The notes beneath the pieces are model-generated. The model was not told where the DNA came from. It was given only the letters and a program-made list of their open reading frames with translations, and did not search any database. The translations under genes and the position numbers were made by a program. From contig JAKOYN010000042.1 of the NCBI GenBank assembly GCA_029780415.1, positions 1 to 58,896 of the forward strand: a stretch of DNA of 58,896 bases, given 5' to 3'. The DNA is from RXIX01 sp003989075. Its GTDB lineage: Bacteria > Pseudomonadota > Gammaproteobacteria > Competibacterales > Competibacteraceae. Numbering within the stretch: the stretch's first letter is position 1; every line of letters starts with the position of its first letter. This document shows, one piece after another, positions 1-8,105 of this stretch.

Positions 1-94
1 CTTGTCGGTCATCACGTCGGCGATGGGCTGGTCCTCGGCCACCACGTCGCCCGGCTGCACGTGCCAGGCCACCAGTTCCACTTCGGCAATGCCT
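1..94 (-). other. Fragment of a 2-oxoacid dehydrogenase E2 lipoyl domain, joined out of frame
   Basis: Read on the minus strand from about position 93, these bases encode GIAEVELVAWHVQPGDVVAE followed by DQPIADVMTDK. This is the lipoyl domain of a branched-chain 2-oxoacid dehydrogenase E2; the lysine of the MTDKA motif is at the window edge. The frame is offset from that of the glucan synthase, and there is no E2 start codon or upstream sequence. The simplest explanation is a chimeric contig end or a rearrangement joint. The identification is clear despite the short length; the cause of the join is not. Confidence 0.75.
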
Positions 95-3000
95 GGTGTC
101 GTACCAGTTGTAGAAATGGCCGCGATGCCGTTCCAGCCCCGCCATGGTGCGCAGCGCGCAGGTCGTGCGCTCGATCAGGCGTCCGGCTGGCAGGTAGCCG
201 AAGTCGTAGGCGGCCAGATTCGCGAGCAACGACAGTCCCATGTTGGTCGGCGACGTGCGATGCGCGACCGCGGCCACGGGATGCTCCTGCACGTTGTCCG
301 GCGGCAGCCAATAGTCTTTCGGGCCGACGAAGGTCTCGAAGAAGGCCCAGGTCTTGCGGGAAACCGTGCGGAGAAAGCGGGTTTGGTCGGCCGTCAAGCG
401 CGCTTCGGGGCGGGTGAGCGGGCGGCTCATCCACCAGGCGATCGCCGGCGAAGCCAACCACAGCAACAACAGCGGCCCCGCCACCGCCAGCGCGGCCGGT
501 TGGGCCAGCGCCAGACCCAGCGCCGTCACCACCGCGAGCGCGGGGGCGATCCCCATCATCCGGTGGAAGGCGACGAGATCCCGGCGCCGCTGGCGATCCA
601 GGTCGCCCGACGAGGTCCATTCGAGCAAGCGCTGGTGGCTGATCCGCATCCGCCAGAGCGTACGGACCAGGGCATCCACGCTAAAGAACGCCTCGTAGGG
701 CAGGCAAATGATAGCGAAGGCCGCCTGTTCCATGTGCCGACCCACCGAGTGCGCGGTGGTGGCGAAATGCTGGCTCCAGCGTACATCGCCGGGCTTGCGC
801 AGCAGATTCAGGAGCGAGGTAACCAGCGCCGGGATCAGGAAGATTCCAAGCACCGCCAGGGTCCAGAACCCCGGCGATGCCATCACCGTCCAGCCCAGCA
901 CCCACAGCAGGGTCAGGGCCGCCGGCGCGAGACTGCGCCGCAGGTTATCCAACAGCTTCCAGCGCGACAGCGCCGAAAGCGGGTTCTTTTGGAGGCGGCC
1001 GTCGAAATCGGGGACCTGCGGCAGCAGCCAGGTGGCAATCTGCCAGTCGCCGCGAATCCAGCGGTAGCGTCGGCTGACATCCGCGCTGTAGGACGCCGGA
1101 TAGTCTTCATACAACTGCACATCGCTCAGCAGCGCCGAACGCGCATGGCACCCTTCCAGCAGATCGTGGCTGAGGATGCGGTTCTCGGGAAAGCGCCTGT
1201 CGAGCGCCTGCTCGAAGGCATCGACCTCATAGATACCCTTGCCGATAAACGAGCCTTCCTGGAACCAGTCCTGGTAAACATCGGATACGGCATGGGTATA
1301 CGGGTCGATACCGGCATCGCTCCCGTGCAGTCGTGCATAGCGCGACCGGTTGGCACCGGGCAGGCTCACGGCCACGCGGGGCTGCAGAATGCCGTAGCCC
1401 TCGCTGACCCGCTGCCGGTCCGGGTCGTAGCGCGCCCGATTCAGCGGGTGCGTCATGGCGCCCACCAGCTCCCGCGCCGCATCACGTGGCAACTGGGTAT
1501 CGGTGTCCAGGGTAATGACGTACTTCACCTTGCACAGGAGCGTCGTATCTCCGATGACCCGCGTGAAGCGCTCCTGGGCGCCGCCGCGCAGCAGCATGTT
1601 CAAATCCGCCAGCTTGCCGCGCTTGCGCTCGTAACCCATCCAGATCCGCTCCTGCGGATTCCAGCGACGCGGGCGATGGAACAGGAAGAATGTGTCGCCC
1701 TGGTTCCGTGGATACTTGGCATTCAGCGCCTCGATCCGCTGCGCGGCTAACTGCACCAGCGCTGCGTCCTCCGGCAGGGTTTCCTCCCGCGCATCCCGAA
1801 AATCGGTCAACAGGCCAAAATGCAACTGGTCGTCCCGGTTGGCCAGGAACCGGACTTCCAGCGCCTCAATCAGATCCTCGATGTTCTGGGCGCTGGTCAG
1901 CATCGTCGGCGTCACTACCAGCGTGCGCGCTTCCGGCGGAATGCCCCCGGACAGATCCATGCGCGGCAGCGGCCAGGGCGTCGCCAGCAGCGTCACCAGC
2001 CAGTTCACCAGCGCCACTGTCAGATGACTGGTACCGATTACCGCGACGACGCCCAGGAACGGGAGCAATTCACCCGGCACCCCATCGGCCTGCGCTTTCG
2101 CTAGCAAGCCTCCGGTGCAGAGCGCCGTCAGCAGCGCGATCGCACCCAGATACAGATACAGGGACAAAGGGCGCTGGCCGCTCCATCTTTGCAGGGATTC
2201 CAGGGTACACAGACATGCCTTCGCCCGGCGTTCAAGTAGCACTAAACCCCGATCGATCAGGTAAAACCCTACATGCGCCGCGCGCTCGCCACCGCCTGGC
2301 TGGGCTGCGCCTTCCCGCGCCAGATCAAGCGCGTGGCGTGCCACATCAGCTTCGGAAAGCCGGCTGTTTTTCGCGACGTTCTCCACTATGTGCCGGTAAC
2401 GATCCCGGGTCGCAAAAGTCATCCTGCAGTACACCCCACCCGGATCGTCGCGCAAGGTGTGTTCGACCACGCTCATCGTTTCCACGAACTCGCGCCAGTC
2501 CATCGCCCCCAGAAAGCGAAGACTGCCGATGCTGTTGCTGATGGACAACTGGTCGGCGGCCTGTTGCTGGTTCTCCGCCTGAACCGACTGCTCGATCGTC
2601 AGGTTCGACTCGGCGAGGTGCTGCTCGATCCACGTCAGCGGCACGGCCAGGGCGGAACTCTGGCCTTGCAGTCGGCGCGCCAGTTCCGCCACAAAGGCGC
2701 TCGACAGCGGCGGGTTCGAGCGCGCCATGTCCGCGATCACCAGAATCAGATTTTTCGGGTCGCTTTCGGCCATTGCCGTCATCCGGTCCGCCCACCCGTC
2801 GGCCAGGTTGCGGTCGGTTCTACTGGCGGCGATCCGCACCGCGACGCGGCGCAGATTCTCGATCAGCGCCAGGCGCAGCATGATCGGAATGGCCCACAGT
2901 TCGCCCAGTTTGAGGGGGGTGATCGTCTGGTAGGCCGCGACGAAACAGCTGAGATTTTCCGGATCTACCCGGCCATCGCCGTGGGCGATGATTTCCAGCG

Positions 3001-3421
3001 CGAGATCGTACACACGTGGCAACCCGGCCGAGGGGCCGCTCAGCAGGCGCGGCAGTTCCCGGCTGTAACCCTTGGGCAAATGCCGCTTGGCAGTACGAAT
3101 CTGCTCTTCGATCAGATAGAAGTTATCGAGTAGCCATTCACCGGCCGGTGCGATCCGGCGGGTCGCCGTGACTGCCGCCACCAGCAAGGCGCAAACATCG
3201 ATCAGGGTTTGCTCGTTCTCGGTCAGCCGCGCTAGAAGCGTGTCCAGTCCATGCTGCCGCGTCAATTGATGCGTGGTTGCGAGGTGCTTGCCGTGCTGCT
3301 CCATCTGGACAGCACTGAACAGTTCCGCACGCAACGGCGGCTCGTCACCGAAATATGTTTTGGTCGAGTCGTTGCCGATAAAGTGCATCCTCCACTGGAG
3401 CCAGATTTCGCGAAAAGCCAT
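1..3421 (-). CDS. ndvB: Cyclic beta-1,2-glucan synthase, N-terminal part (cut by window edge)
   Basis: Membrane-bound synthase of cyclic beta-1,2-glucan, a periplasmic osmoregulated glucan. About 1109 codons of homologous sequence are present, against roughly 2800 for the full family, so the protein leaves the window. The start ATG at 3421 follows GAGGGTGAG. The N-terminus carries the typical GEWLLDNFYLIEEQI and AKRHLPKGYSRELPRL motifs. A membrane region near residues 385-470 precedes the GT84 transferase domain, with the DxD segment YVITLDTDTQLP near residue 635 and RRYRWIRGDWQ near residue 785. Hydrophobic segments follow, then the start of the central glucoamylase-like domain (GHFYNWYDT). 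At about position 95 homology stops abruptly and a foreign lipoyl-domain sequence follows. The C-terminal GH94 domain is not seen here; a separate GH94 gene lies at 20253-23705. Confidence 0.9.
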   Translation of the reverse strand, partial: MAFREIWLQWRMHFIGNDSTKTYFGDEPPLRAELFSAVQMEQHGKHLATTHQLTRQHGLDTLLARLTENEQTLIDVCALLVAAVTATRRIAPAGEWLLDNFYLIEEQIRTAKRHLPKGYSRELPRLLSGPSAGLPRVYDLALEIIAHGDGRVDPENLSCFVAAYQTITPLKLGELWAIPIMLRLALIENLRRVAVRIAASRTDRNLADGWADRMTAMAESDPKNLILVIADMARSNPPLSSAFVAELARRLQGQSSALAVPLTWIEQHLAESNLTIEQSVQAENQQQAADQLSISNSIGSLRFLGAMDWREFVETMSVVEHTLRDDPGGVYCRMTFATRDRYRHIVENVAKNSRLSEADVARHALDLAREGAAQPGGGERAAHVGFYLIDRGLVLLERRAKACLCTLESLQRWSGQRPLSLYLYLGAIALLTALCTGGLLAKAQADGVPGELLPFLGVVAVIGTSHLTVALVNWLVTLLATPWPLPRMDLSGGIPPEARTLVVTPTMLTSAQNIEDLIEALEVRFLANRDDQLHFGLLTDFRDAREETLPEDAALVQLAAQRIEALNAKYPRNQGDTFFLFHRPRRWNPQERIWMGYERKRGKLADLNMLLRGGAQERFTRVIGDTTLLCKVKYVITLDTDTQLPRDAARELVGAMTHPLNRARYDPDRQRVSEGYGILQPRVAVSLPGANRSRYARLHGSDAGIDPYTHAVSDVYQDWFQEGSFIGKGIYEVDAFEQALDRRFPENRILSHDLLEGCHARSALLSDVQLYEDYPASYSADVSRRYRWIRGDWQIATWLLPQVPDFDGRLQKNPLSALSRWKLLDNLRRSLAPAALTLLWVLGWTVMASPGFWTLAVLGIFLIPALVTSLLNLLRKPGDVRWSQHFATTAHSVGRHMEQAAFAIICLPYEAFFSVDALVRTLWRMRISHQRLLEWTSSGDLDRQRRRDLVAFHRMMGIAPALAVVTALGLALAQPAALAVAGPLLLLWLASPAIAWWMSRPLTRPEARLTADQTRFLRTVSRKTWAFFETFVGPKDYWLPPDNVQEHPVAAVAHRTSPTNMGLSLLANLAAYDFGYLPAGRLIERTTCALRTMAGLERHRGHFYNWYDTRHCRSGTGGLARAAGRRGGRGPAHRRRDDRQ

Positions 3422-3517
3422 GATGCTCACCCTCGAATGTGTGCTCTCCAGCTTCGGATCGAACCGCTCCCCGGACTTGGTGCTTGCCCGAAGATCAGTT
3501 CGTAGCTTGCATTTTCA

Positions 3518-3830
3518 TTACTTGAGTCGCATGTCATTCTTGACCGATGTGACGCCAGGAATTTCGCGTGCGACGCGGACGGCCTTGTTAATATCTTCCC
3601 TGGAATTGACGAAGCCGCTCAATTGCACCACACCTTTGAAGGTTTCAACGTTGATCTCGGCCGATTTCAGCGAAGGATCATCAAAGATGGCCGCTTTCAC
3701 TTTGCTCGTAATAACGGTGTCGTCCACATATTCCCCGGTACCCTCCTGTTTAGACGTTGAGGCGCACCCCAGCAGAGATGCAAAGAAATATAACGAAGAA
3801 AAAGGTGGCGAATCGATTGAATGATCTCAT
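3518..3830 (-). CDS. BON-domain lipoprotein, frameshifted in its signal peptide
   Basis: Small OsmY-like protein with a single BON domain, thought to bind phospholipid or the envelope. The BON part (residues VITSKVKAAIFDD to SVKNDMRLK) is intact. As it stands, this frame can only start at GTG 3727 without a good ribosome site. Upstream, AGGAG at about 3839-3843 precedes ATG 3830, which reads MRSFNRFATF and then hits a run of five T. Removing one T joins this start to SSLYFFASLLGCASTSKQEG, a complete lipoprotein signal with lipobox LLGC, and then to the BON domain. Either a homopolymer sequencing error or a real inactivating indel explains it. It sits in a cluster of small envelope and stress genes. 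Confidence 0.75.
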
Positions 3831-3892
3831 GGTAATACTCCTGTTGAATTGCTAAATCGAGCGTCTTGTGTGTTGGAAATAAAAGGGTTCTA

Positions 3893-4180
3893 TCATTTGA
3901 AATGCGCCTTGAACGCCTGTACGGAATCCTTAAAGGCTTCCCAGACATTTTCGGTTTCCGCCTTGAGTTGCTCCCAGGAGTCTTCAGTCGAGGACTTGAG
4001 CGCCTCCAGCTTTTCCTCGCCTTCCTTACGCTTGGCGCGCAGCACAACAAGTTGCTCCTGGTATTTTGATTTCGCGTCTTCCTGGGTCTTGAGCGCTTTT
4101 TCCTCCAAAACGTCCATCTCTGCACTCCATTTATCAAGTCGTTTCTTCATTTTTTCCACATATTCGTCTTTGGTTAACAT
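3893..4180 (-). CDS. Small coiled-coil protein
   Basis: A 95-residue, highly charged and fully helical protein rich in Lys, Glu and Ala (YVEKMKKRLDKWSAEMDV, KYQEQLVVLRAKRKEGEEKL). It has no signal peptide or membrane segment. The heptad pattern indicates a coiled coil, resembling small stress-associated coiled-coil proteins of proteobacteria. The start ATG is preceded by AACAGGAGAAAG, a good ribosome binding site. It lies between the BON lipoprotein and small membrane-protein genes on the same strand, which suggests a shared envelope-stress role. No biochemical function can be assigned. Confidence 0.75.
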   Translation of the reverse strand: MLTKDEYVEKMKKRLDKWSAEMDVLEEKALKTQEDAKSKYQEQLVVLRAKRKEGEEKLEALKSSTEDSWEQLKAETENVWEAFKDSVQAFKAHFK

Positions 4181-4269
4181 GGGTGCTTTCTCCTGTTCTT
4201 AATCGGTAACCCGGCCACTCGTCGGGATGAGGTATCTACGCGATGCATGATTCACGGTTTTATATTGAA

Positions 4270-4461
4270 TCACCTTTCCGCGCGAAGTCCTGACAGGGGC
4301 CAGAAGACCCCGAAGGCGCTTAATAAAATCAGAATCACGACCAGAATGACGACTGCGTTCATTATTTTCCTGATGGTCGCGTCCATCGGTATGTAGGTGT
4401 TGATCGCCCACAGGATCACCCCAAAGACGACCAAGATAATCACCATTTTAATCAAAGGCAT
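4270..4461 (-). CDS. Small two-helix membrane protein (first of two paralogues)
   Basis: A protein of about 63 residues starting MPLIKMVIILVVFGVILW. Two hydrophobic helices are separated by the conserved turn INTYIPMD, then a short basic tail. It is clearly paralogous to the protein at 5574-5762 (INNYIPMDGTIKKIL). This is a tiny inner-membrane family that I associate with purple sulfur bacteria and relatives; function is unknown. The start at 4461 is chosen over an upstream ATG because it aligns with the paralogue and has AGGGGA just before it. A 17-nt palindrome shared with two other genes lies about 65-80 nt upstream (4525-4541). Confidence 0.8.
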   Translation of the reverse strand: MPLIKMVIILVVFGVILWAINTYIPMDATIRKIMNAVVILVVILILLSAFGVFWPLSGLRAER

Positions 4462-4524
4462 GGCGTTTCCCCTGTCCTGCCTTACAAACACTGAGGATAC
4501 CCTAGAGCTTTTCCTGGCGGGCGT

Positions 4525-4541
4525 CTGTACGATAGCGCACA
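4525..4541 (-). promoter_or_regulatory. Candidate operator palindrome, copy 1
   Basis: Sequence CTGTACGATAGCGCACA. It matches the pattern CTGTNCGNNAGYGNACA shared with 5821-5837 and 6018-6034. It sits upstream of the small membrane gene starting at 4461, at a spacing typical of an activator or repressor site. The likely binder is the Crp/Fnr-type protein encoded at 6108-6857, by proximity only. Confidence 0.5.
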
Positions 4542-4616
4542 GAAGTCGTGGAGCCCTGAAGCGCAGTGGATTTTCAGCGGTAGCACTCTATGCATCCGAT
4601 GCACAGTGACCCGCTC

Positions 4617-5198
4617 TCAACGCGAGTGGAAATCCAGGCGGGATTGACCCGAGTGCTTGATATGCACTGTTTGTCGTTGGGACTGCTGCTGGGCTTGACC
4701 GGGTATGCTGGTTTCCACCGTGTAGTCGCCAGGCGCCAGTTGAGCGAAGAACCAAGGGCCCTTCGATTCGGCGGTCAGGATCGTTGCACCATGCGCGTCC
4801 AGAATGTTCACCCGGATTGCCGATAGATACTCGCCGCTGCCCTGCATCGCGAATAGCAAACGCAGATTGAACTGGTTGGACAGAGCCTCAAGTTCGGTGC
4901 GTTCGCCTTCGCCCACGCCGCCTGATACATAGCGAATACCGCGATCACTTTGGACGCGCGGTAACGGCGGTGCCCCGACAGGACCAACGGCATCCGGGGA
5001 TTGCGAAGGGGTCGCCGATTCTGACCCGGCATGGGGATTTAGGCGTAGTAAGGATGCGGGTTCCTGAGGGCGGGAGAGCGCATTGATACCGTCGGTCTGA
5101 GGAGCGCCCCTTGGCTGCTGCGCGCCAGCCAACTGCAACACGCCACCGCCCAGTACCAGCGCCATGGCTATCAAACTTAGCCTGTGCATTTTTGCCAT
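4617..5198 (-). CDS. Secreted protein with a C-terminal beta-sandwich-like domain, function unknown
   Basis: A 193-residue protein with an N-terminal signal peptide (MAKMHRLSLIAMALVLGGG, cleavage likely after LAGA). A Pro/Ser-rich linker follows to about residue 85. The C-terminal domain (GEYLSAIRVNILDAHGATIL, then GPWFFAQLAPGDYTVET) resembles carboxypeptidase-regulatory or Ig-like folds that present a sugar-binding or assembly surface. The ribosome site AAGGAA precedes ATG 5198. It is probably periplasmic. It is codirectional with the surrounding envelope-stress genes; no catalytic motif is visible. Confidence 0.7.
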   Translation of the reverse strand: MAKMHRLSLIAMALVLGGGVLQLAGAQQPRGAPQTDGINALSRPQEPASLLRLNPHAGSESATPSQSPDAVGPVGAPPLPRVQSDRGIRYVSGGVGEGERTELEALSNQFNLRLLFAMQGSGEYLSAIRVNILDAHGATILTAESKGPWFFAQLAPGDYTVETSIPGQAQQQSQRQTVHIKHSGQSRLDFHSR

Positions 5199-5261
5199 TG
5201 CAAGAATTCCTTAATTTGCTTTAAGGGCGCCGAAAATAGCGGTTCCGACGATTTGCGTTTT

Positions 5262-5285
5262 CCCTCCCGGAGGAGGGTATTTTTA
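5262..5285 (+). terminator. Hairpin followed by T-run between two minus-strand genes
   Basis: CCCTCC and GGAGGG arms around a four-base loop, followed by TATTTTT when read on the plus strand. The flanking genes are on the minus strand, so it would stop antisense rather than sense transcription. It may simply separate the two genes as an RNA hairpin. Confidence 0.35.
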
Positions 5286-5306
5286 AAGTCTCCACCGATG
5301 CAGGAA

Positions 5307-5525
5307 TTAGCTATTCCTCGGCATAAACAGCAGGAGTGCGCCGGTCACTATTGCTGCCACGCCCGCCCAGACTGGGATGTTGACCGTCTGCCGGTCCTGA
5401 ACCGTCAGTTCGATCGGACCGATCCTGGCTTGCTGAGTCTCCTTGGTATAACTGAAACTGCCATATGCCAAACCCAGAGAACCGGCTACGATCAACACGA
5501 TGGCTGCAATCCTGACTGCGTTCAT
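5307..5525 (-). CDS. Small membrane protein with two transmembrane helices
   Basis: A 72-residue protein: helix 1 (VRIAAIVLIVAGSLGLAYG), a polar middle (TKETQQARIGPIELTVQDRQ), helix 2 (VWAGVAAIVTGALLLFM) and a short tail. The polar loop probably faces the periplasm. Small proteins of this design are often found beside stress genes, but function is not known. GGAGACAAA directly precedes the start. It is flanked on the same strand by the second small-membrane paralogue and the secreted protein, so it may be co-transcribed with 5574-5762, 48 nt upstream. Confidence 0.75.
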   Translation of the reverse strand: MNAVRIAAIVLIVAGSLGLAYGSFSYTKETQQARIGPIELTVQDRQTVNIPVWAGVAAIVTGALLLFMPRNS

Positions 5526-5573
5526 TTTGTCTCCTTGTCTCCTTTCATTGATCCAGCTTCACCCCTTGATCGG

Positions 5574-5762
5574 CTATCCAACGCGGATTCCTTGCATGGA
5601 ACCCAGGAGTCCGAAGGCGGATAACAGCCAGAGAACTACAACGATGACCACCACCACATTCAGGATTTTCTTGATGGTACCGTCCATCGGTATGTAGTTA
5701 TTAATCAGCCATAGGGCGACGCCTACGATCACGAGCGCAACGATCAATTGAATTAACGGCAT
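5574..5762 (-). CDS. Small two-helix membrane protein (second paralogue)
   Basis: A 62-residue inner-membrane protein: MPLIQLIVALVIVGVALW, the turn INNYIPMD, then a second helix (ILNVVVVIVVVLWLLSAFG). It is homologous to 4270-4461, sharing the MPLI start, the YIPMD turn and the LLSAFG end. The start has GGAGAAG upstream. The palindromic candidate operator at 5821-5837 lies 60-75 nt before the start, mirroring the arrangement at the first paralogue, which argues for shared control. Function unknown. Confidence 0.8.
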   Translation of the reverse strand: MPLIQLIVALVIVGVALWLINNYIPMDGTIKKILNVVVVIVVVLWLLSAFGLLGSMQGIRVG

Positions 5763-5820
5763 GAGGCTTCTCCGATCCTGTTGAAATTGGAAGAAACCTA
5801 CGGCACTTTACGGCGGGTTT

Positions 5821-5837
5821 CTGTGCGCCAGCGCACA
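5821..5837 (-). promoter_or_regulatory. Candidate operator palindrome, copy 2
   Basis: CTGTGCGCCAGCGCACA, with a near-perfect inverted repeat TGTGCGC-CA-GCGCACA. It is upstream of the small membrane gene starting at 5762. It is one of three sites sharing CTGTNCGNNAGYGNACA. Confidence 0.55.
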
Positions 5838-6017
5838 TAGCGATTCAGGGTTCGCCATCTGCGAGCGTAGGTAGCGGGGGTCAAGTCCAGCCGGTCACGC
5901 TCTGTCACGCACCGTGAGCACCCGAATATCCGGGCTGCGGTTGAGATATCCAATCCCTGTGAAGCGGGTCTGTTGTCGTGGCGCACCGGGCGGCGCTCGC
6001 AGCTTGCTGCGCTCTAA

Positions 6018-6034
6018 CTGTTCGCTAGTGAACA
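6018..6034 (+). promoter_or_regulatory. Candidate operator palindrome, copy 3 (possible autoregulation)
   Basis: CTGTTCGCTAGTGAACA, an inverted repeat (GTTC-G-CTAG-T-GAAC) about 75-90 nt upstream of the Crp/Fnr start. It has the same pattern as the sites at 4525 and 5821. Its position next to an AT-rich promoter-like stretch fits autoregulation, which is inferred. Confidence 0.5.
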
Positions 6035-6107
6035 CTATTATTTTTAGTAAGTACTATCATCGATAAATCATAAATATGATCTCTACGGATTACATTGGAG
6101 GCATCTC

Positions 6108-6857
6108 GTGTCGATCAATCTCCGCCCGCCGAATACCCCGAACCCCCGACAAAATCATTTGCTCGCTGCCCTGCCCCAGTCCGAAGGCGAGCGTCTGTTT
6201 CCCCAGCTGGAATGGATCCCGCTGTCGCTCGGCGAAGCTCTGTACGAGTCCGGAGATCGCCTAAGTCACGTCTATTTCCCCACCACCGCCATCGTGTCCC
6301 TGCTGTATGTCATGGAGAATGGTGCGTCCGCCGAAATCGCCGTGGTCGGCAATGAGGGTATCGTCGGCATCGCTCTGTTCATGGGCGACGAAACCATGCC
6401 GAATCGAGCCGTAGTGCAGAGTGCCGGCCACGCGTATCGACTGAAGGGACATTTGCTCAAGCAGGAATTTACTCGCATCGGAGGGCGGCGCCGTGGGGCG
6501 TTGCCGCCGCTGTTGCTGCGCTACACTCTGGCCCTGCTTACCCAGATGGCACAGACCGCCGTCTGCAACCGGCACCATTCGGTGGATCAGCAACTCTGTC
6601 GCTGGCTGCTGCTCAGCCTCGACCGCTTACCCTCGAACGAACTGAGCATGACTCAGGAACTGATTGCCAACATGCTGGGGGTCCGGCGCGAGGGCGTGAC
6701 CGAGGCCGCCGGAAAATTACAGAAGGCCGGGTTGATTCACTACAATCGGGGCCATATCACCGTGCTGGATCGACCGGGTCTGGAGGCGCGAGTGTGCGAG
6801 TGCTACCAGGTCGTCCGGAAAGAGTTCAGTCGCCTCCTCCCCGATGTGCTCCCGTAG
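6108..6857 (+). CDS. Crp/Fnr-family transcriptional regulator
   Basis: A 249-residue DNA-binding regulator. The N-terminal cupin-like sensory domain (about residues 15-140) includes GEALYESGDRLSHVYFPTTA and EIAVVGNEGIVGIALFMG. The C-terminal winged helix (about 165-235) carries the recognition helix region ELIANMLGVRREGVTEAAGKL. There is no four-cysteine iron-sulfur motif as in FNR and no obvious cAMP pocket, so the signal is unknown. The start is GTG at 6108 with GGAGG seven bases before it. A candidate operator upstream, repeated before two neighbouring genes, suggests it controls itself and the small membrane genes. Confidence 0.9.
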   Translation: MSINLRPPNTPNPRQNHLLAALPQSEGERLFPQLEWIPLSLGEALYESGDRLSHVYFPTTAIVSLLYVMENGASAEIAVVGNEGIVGIALFMGDETMPNRAVVQSAGHAYRLKGHLLKQEFTRIGGRRRGALPPLLLRYTLALLTQMAQTAVCNRHHSVDQQLCRWLLLSLDRLPSNELSMTQELIANMLGVRREGVTEAAGKLQKAGLIHYNRGHITVLDRPGLEARVCECYQVVRKEFSRLLPDVLP

Positions 6858-6889
6858 TGAGACTTGCCCATCCCTGGACCCCACTCACC

Positions 6890-7400
6890 AGTCCTTTGAG
6901 CATGGTGTTTACTTTCAGTCGAGTGGTGGAGACATGAAGGTGTTTGGGATGTTAGCAACGGGTTGGCGGAGGTTTTTTCGAATCCCGAGGATGCTTTTTG
7001 AATCGTGCCAAGCGGGTGTTCTAGGCGAGAACGAAGAGGAACGCCACGAGTTCGGTCAAGGGGAGGGTGCGAAACACACGCATGTCTTAGGCGGGCAAGG
7101 CTACTGCTATATCAGAGGCTACGGCGTCCAGTGCGGCGGCCAGGCAATAGAATAGTCGGAGAATCCTCGCTTGATGGTGTCGACACCATGCACCTGGGCT
7201 AAGGCTGCCTTGGTGATGGCCAGCATGTTATAGGTTACGACCGCGACGGCGAAGCCAAACAGGGCAGTTTTGGGGTAGGTCTAAGGTGTCGATCTCGCTG
7301 GTTAAGGCTGTGGCCAGTATCTGGAACGCGGTCTCCAGCCGCCCAGCGCCCAGATAGACCCCGCGCGCCACTTGGGTGTTTTGTGTGGTTCATGCGCCAT
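6890..7400 (-). pseudogene. Decayed IS4-type transposase remnant
   Basis: Only the C-terminal third of a DDE transposase survives, in several frames. From 7400 leftward the minus strand reads VARGVYLGAGRLETAFQILA, shifts frame, then TYPKTALFGFAVAVVTYNML plus AITKAAL, and finally RFKKHPRDSKKPPPT and HVSTTRL with stops in between. These match the EIDTLxYPKAALFxF and RKHPRGPKKPPP regions of IS4-family transposases. The catalytic region and both inverted repeats are not recognisable, so the element is dead. Confidence 0.7.
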
Positions 7401-7684
7401 TTTTTTACCTTCGCTAATTCAATCTTAGAGCATGCCAAGCGCCCGCCCGCCACCATTGGCCGCATTCTCGACCCGCACCGCATCCCGCACCGCTGCCGGT
7501 TTCACCACTGGTCCTGGCCCTCGACCGCATCCGCCACCGGCTGGCGCGGCCTGACCGCATCGCTGTCGGACCTGGCGACATGGGGGAAGGGATACTAAAT
7601 AATTTAGCAGCCCCTCGACCGCGCCACATGCTGACCTACTGGCTGGTGGCGAAGCATAAAGTTTTGTAAAGACGCACCTGCAAA
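7401..7684. other. Gene-free stretch between two IS remnants
   Basis: About 280 bases following the IS4 remnant. Short open frames exist on both strands but none has a ribosome site or a recognisable protein. It is probably debris of inserted elements. Confidence 0.4.
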
Positions 7685-8105
7685 CCGGGGTACCGTCAAC
7701 TACCCCCGCCTGAAGGCGGGAGCTTGTGAAAACAGGCTTGGTTGACCAGCCTAAGCCCGCCTAACCTGGATGTTGAAAGGGGCTGCGTTGCGTAGAGGTT
7801 CAAGACCTGCCTTGGGATGCTTGCTCAGTCCCAAGCTCTGGAAGCCCTGGTTGCAGACACGCATAGGGTAAGCACGAAACGGATTGGGGCGTAATGCCGC
7901 TACGCAACATGGGCGAGGGGAGCGAAGCCGCAAGGCTTCCGTCACCAGGCCCTTTACGGGGCAGAGTCTCACGACCCAGCAGGTGTAAAGCCTGCACCCA
8001 TTCAACTCTGATAGCTGACCTAACAGGAGAGCGAGAAGAGGGGAACGCTTCGCGTTCCGCGCTATCCCTCCCCGCCCTAAAGGACGGGGTATCTCGCGCA
8101 ACATC
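7685..8105 (-). mobile_element. Internally deleted IS200/IS605-type element
   Basis: Two typical IS605 end hairpins lie about 350 bases apart. At 8065-8105 (left end as read on minus) is CCCCGTCC-TTTA-GGGCGGGG with a GCGAGAT flank. At 7690-7735 (right end) is CTCCCGCC-TTCA-GGCGGGGG followed by TAGTTGAC. Between them there is no transposase TnpA and no RuvC motifs of TnpB; only a stretch that could be a TnpB tail and its overlapping guide-RNA region. It is therefore a non-autonomous derivative. Confidence 0.55.

Larger units (their letters stand above)
5763..6107. promoter_or_regulatory. Regulatory intergenic region between divergent genes
   Basis: About 345 bases without a gene, between the minus-strand small membrane gene and the plus-strand Crp/Fnr gene. 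It holds two copies of the shared palindrome (5821-5837, 6018-6034). An AT-rich stretch at 6034-6080 is the likely promoter region of the regulator gene. No open frame in it looks coding. Confidence 0.55.

Noticed and set aside
2..1750. Long plus-strand open frame of 582 codons
   Set aside because: It is antisense to the cyclic glucan synthase, Arg/Gln-rich without family motifs, and exists because the GC-rich opposite strand lacks stops.
3751..3830. 26-residue peptide MRSFNRFATF... as a leader peptide gene
   Set aside because: It is better explained as the frameshifted signal sequence of the BON lipoprotein.
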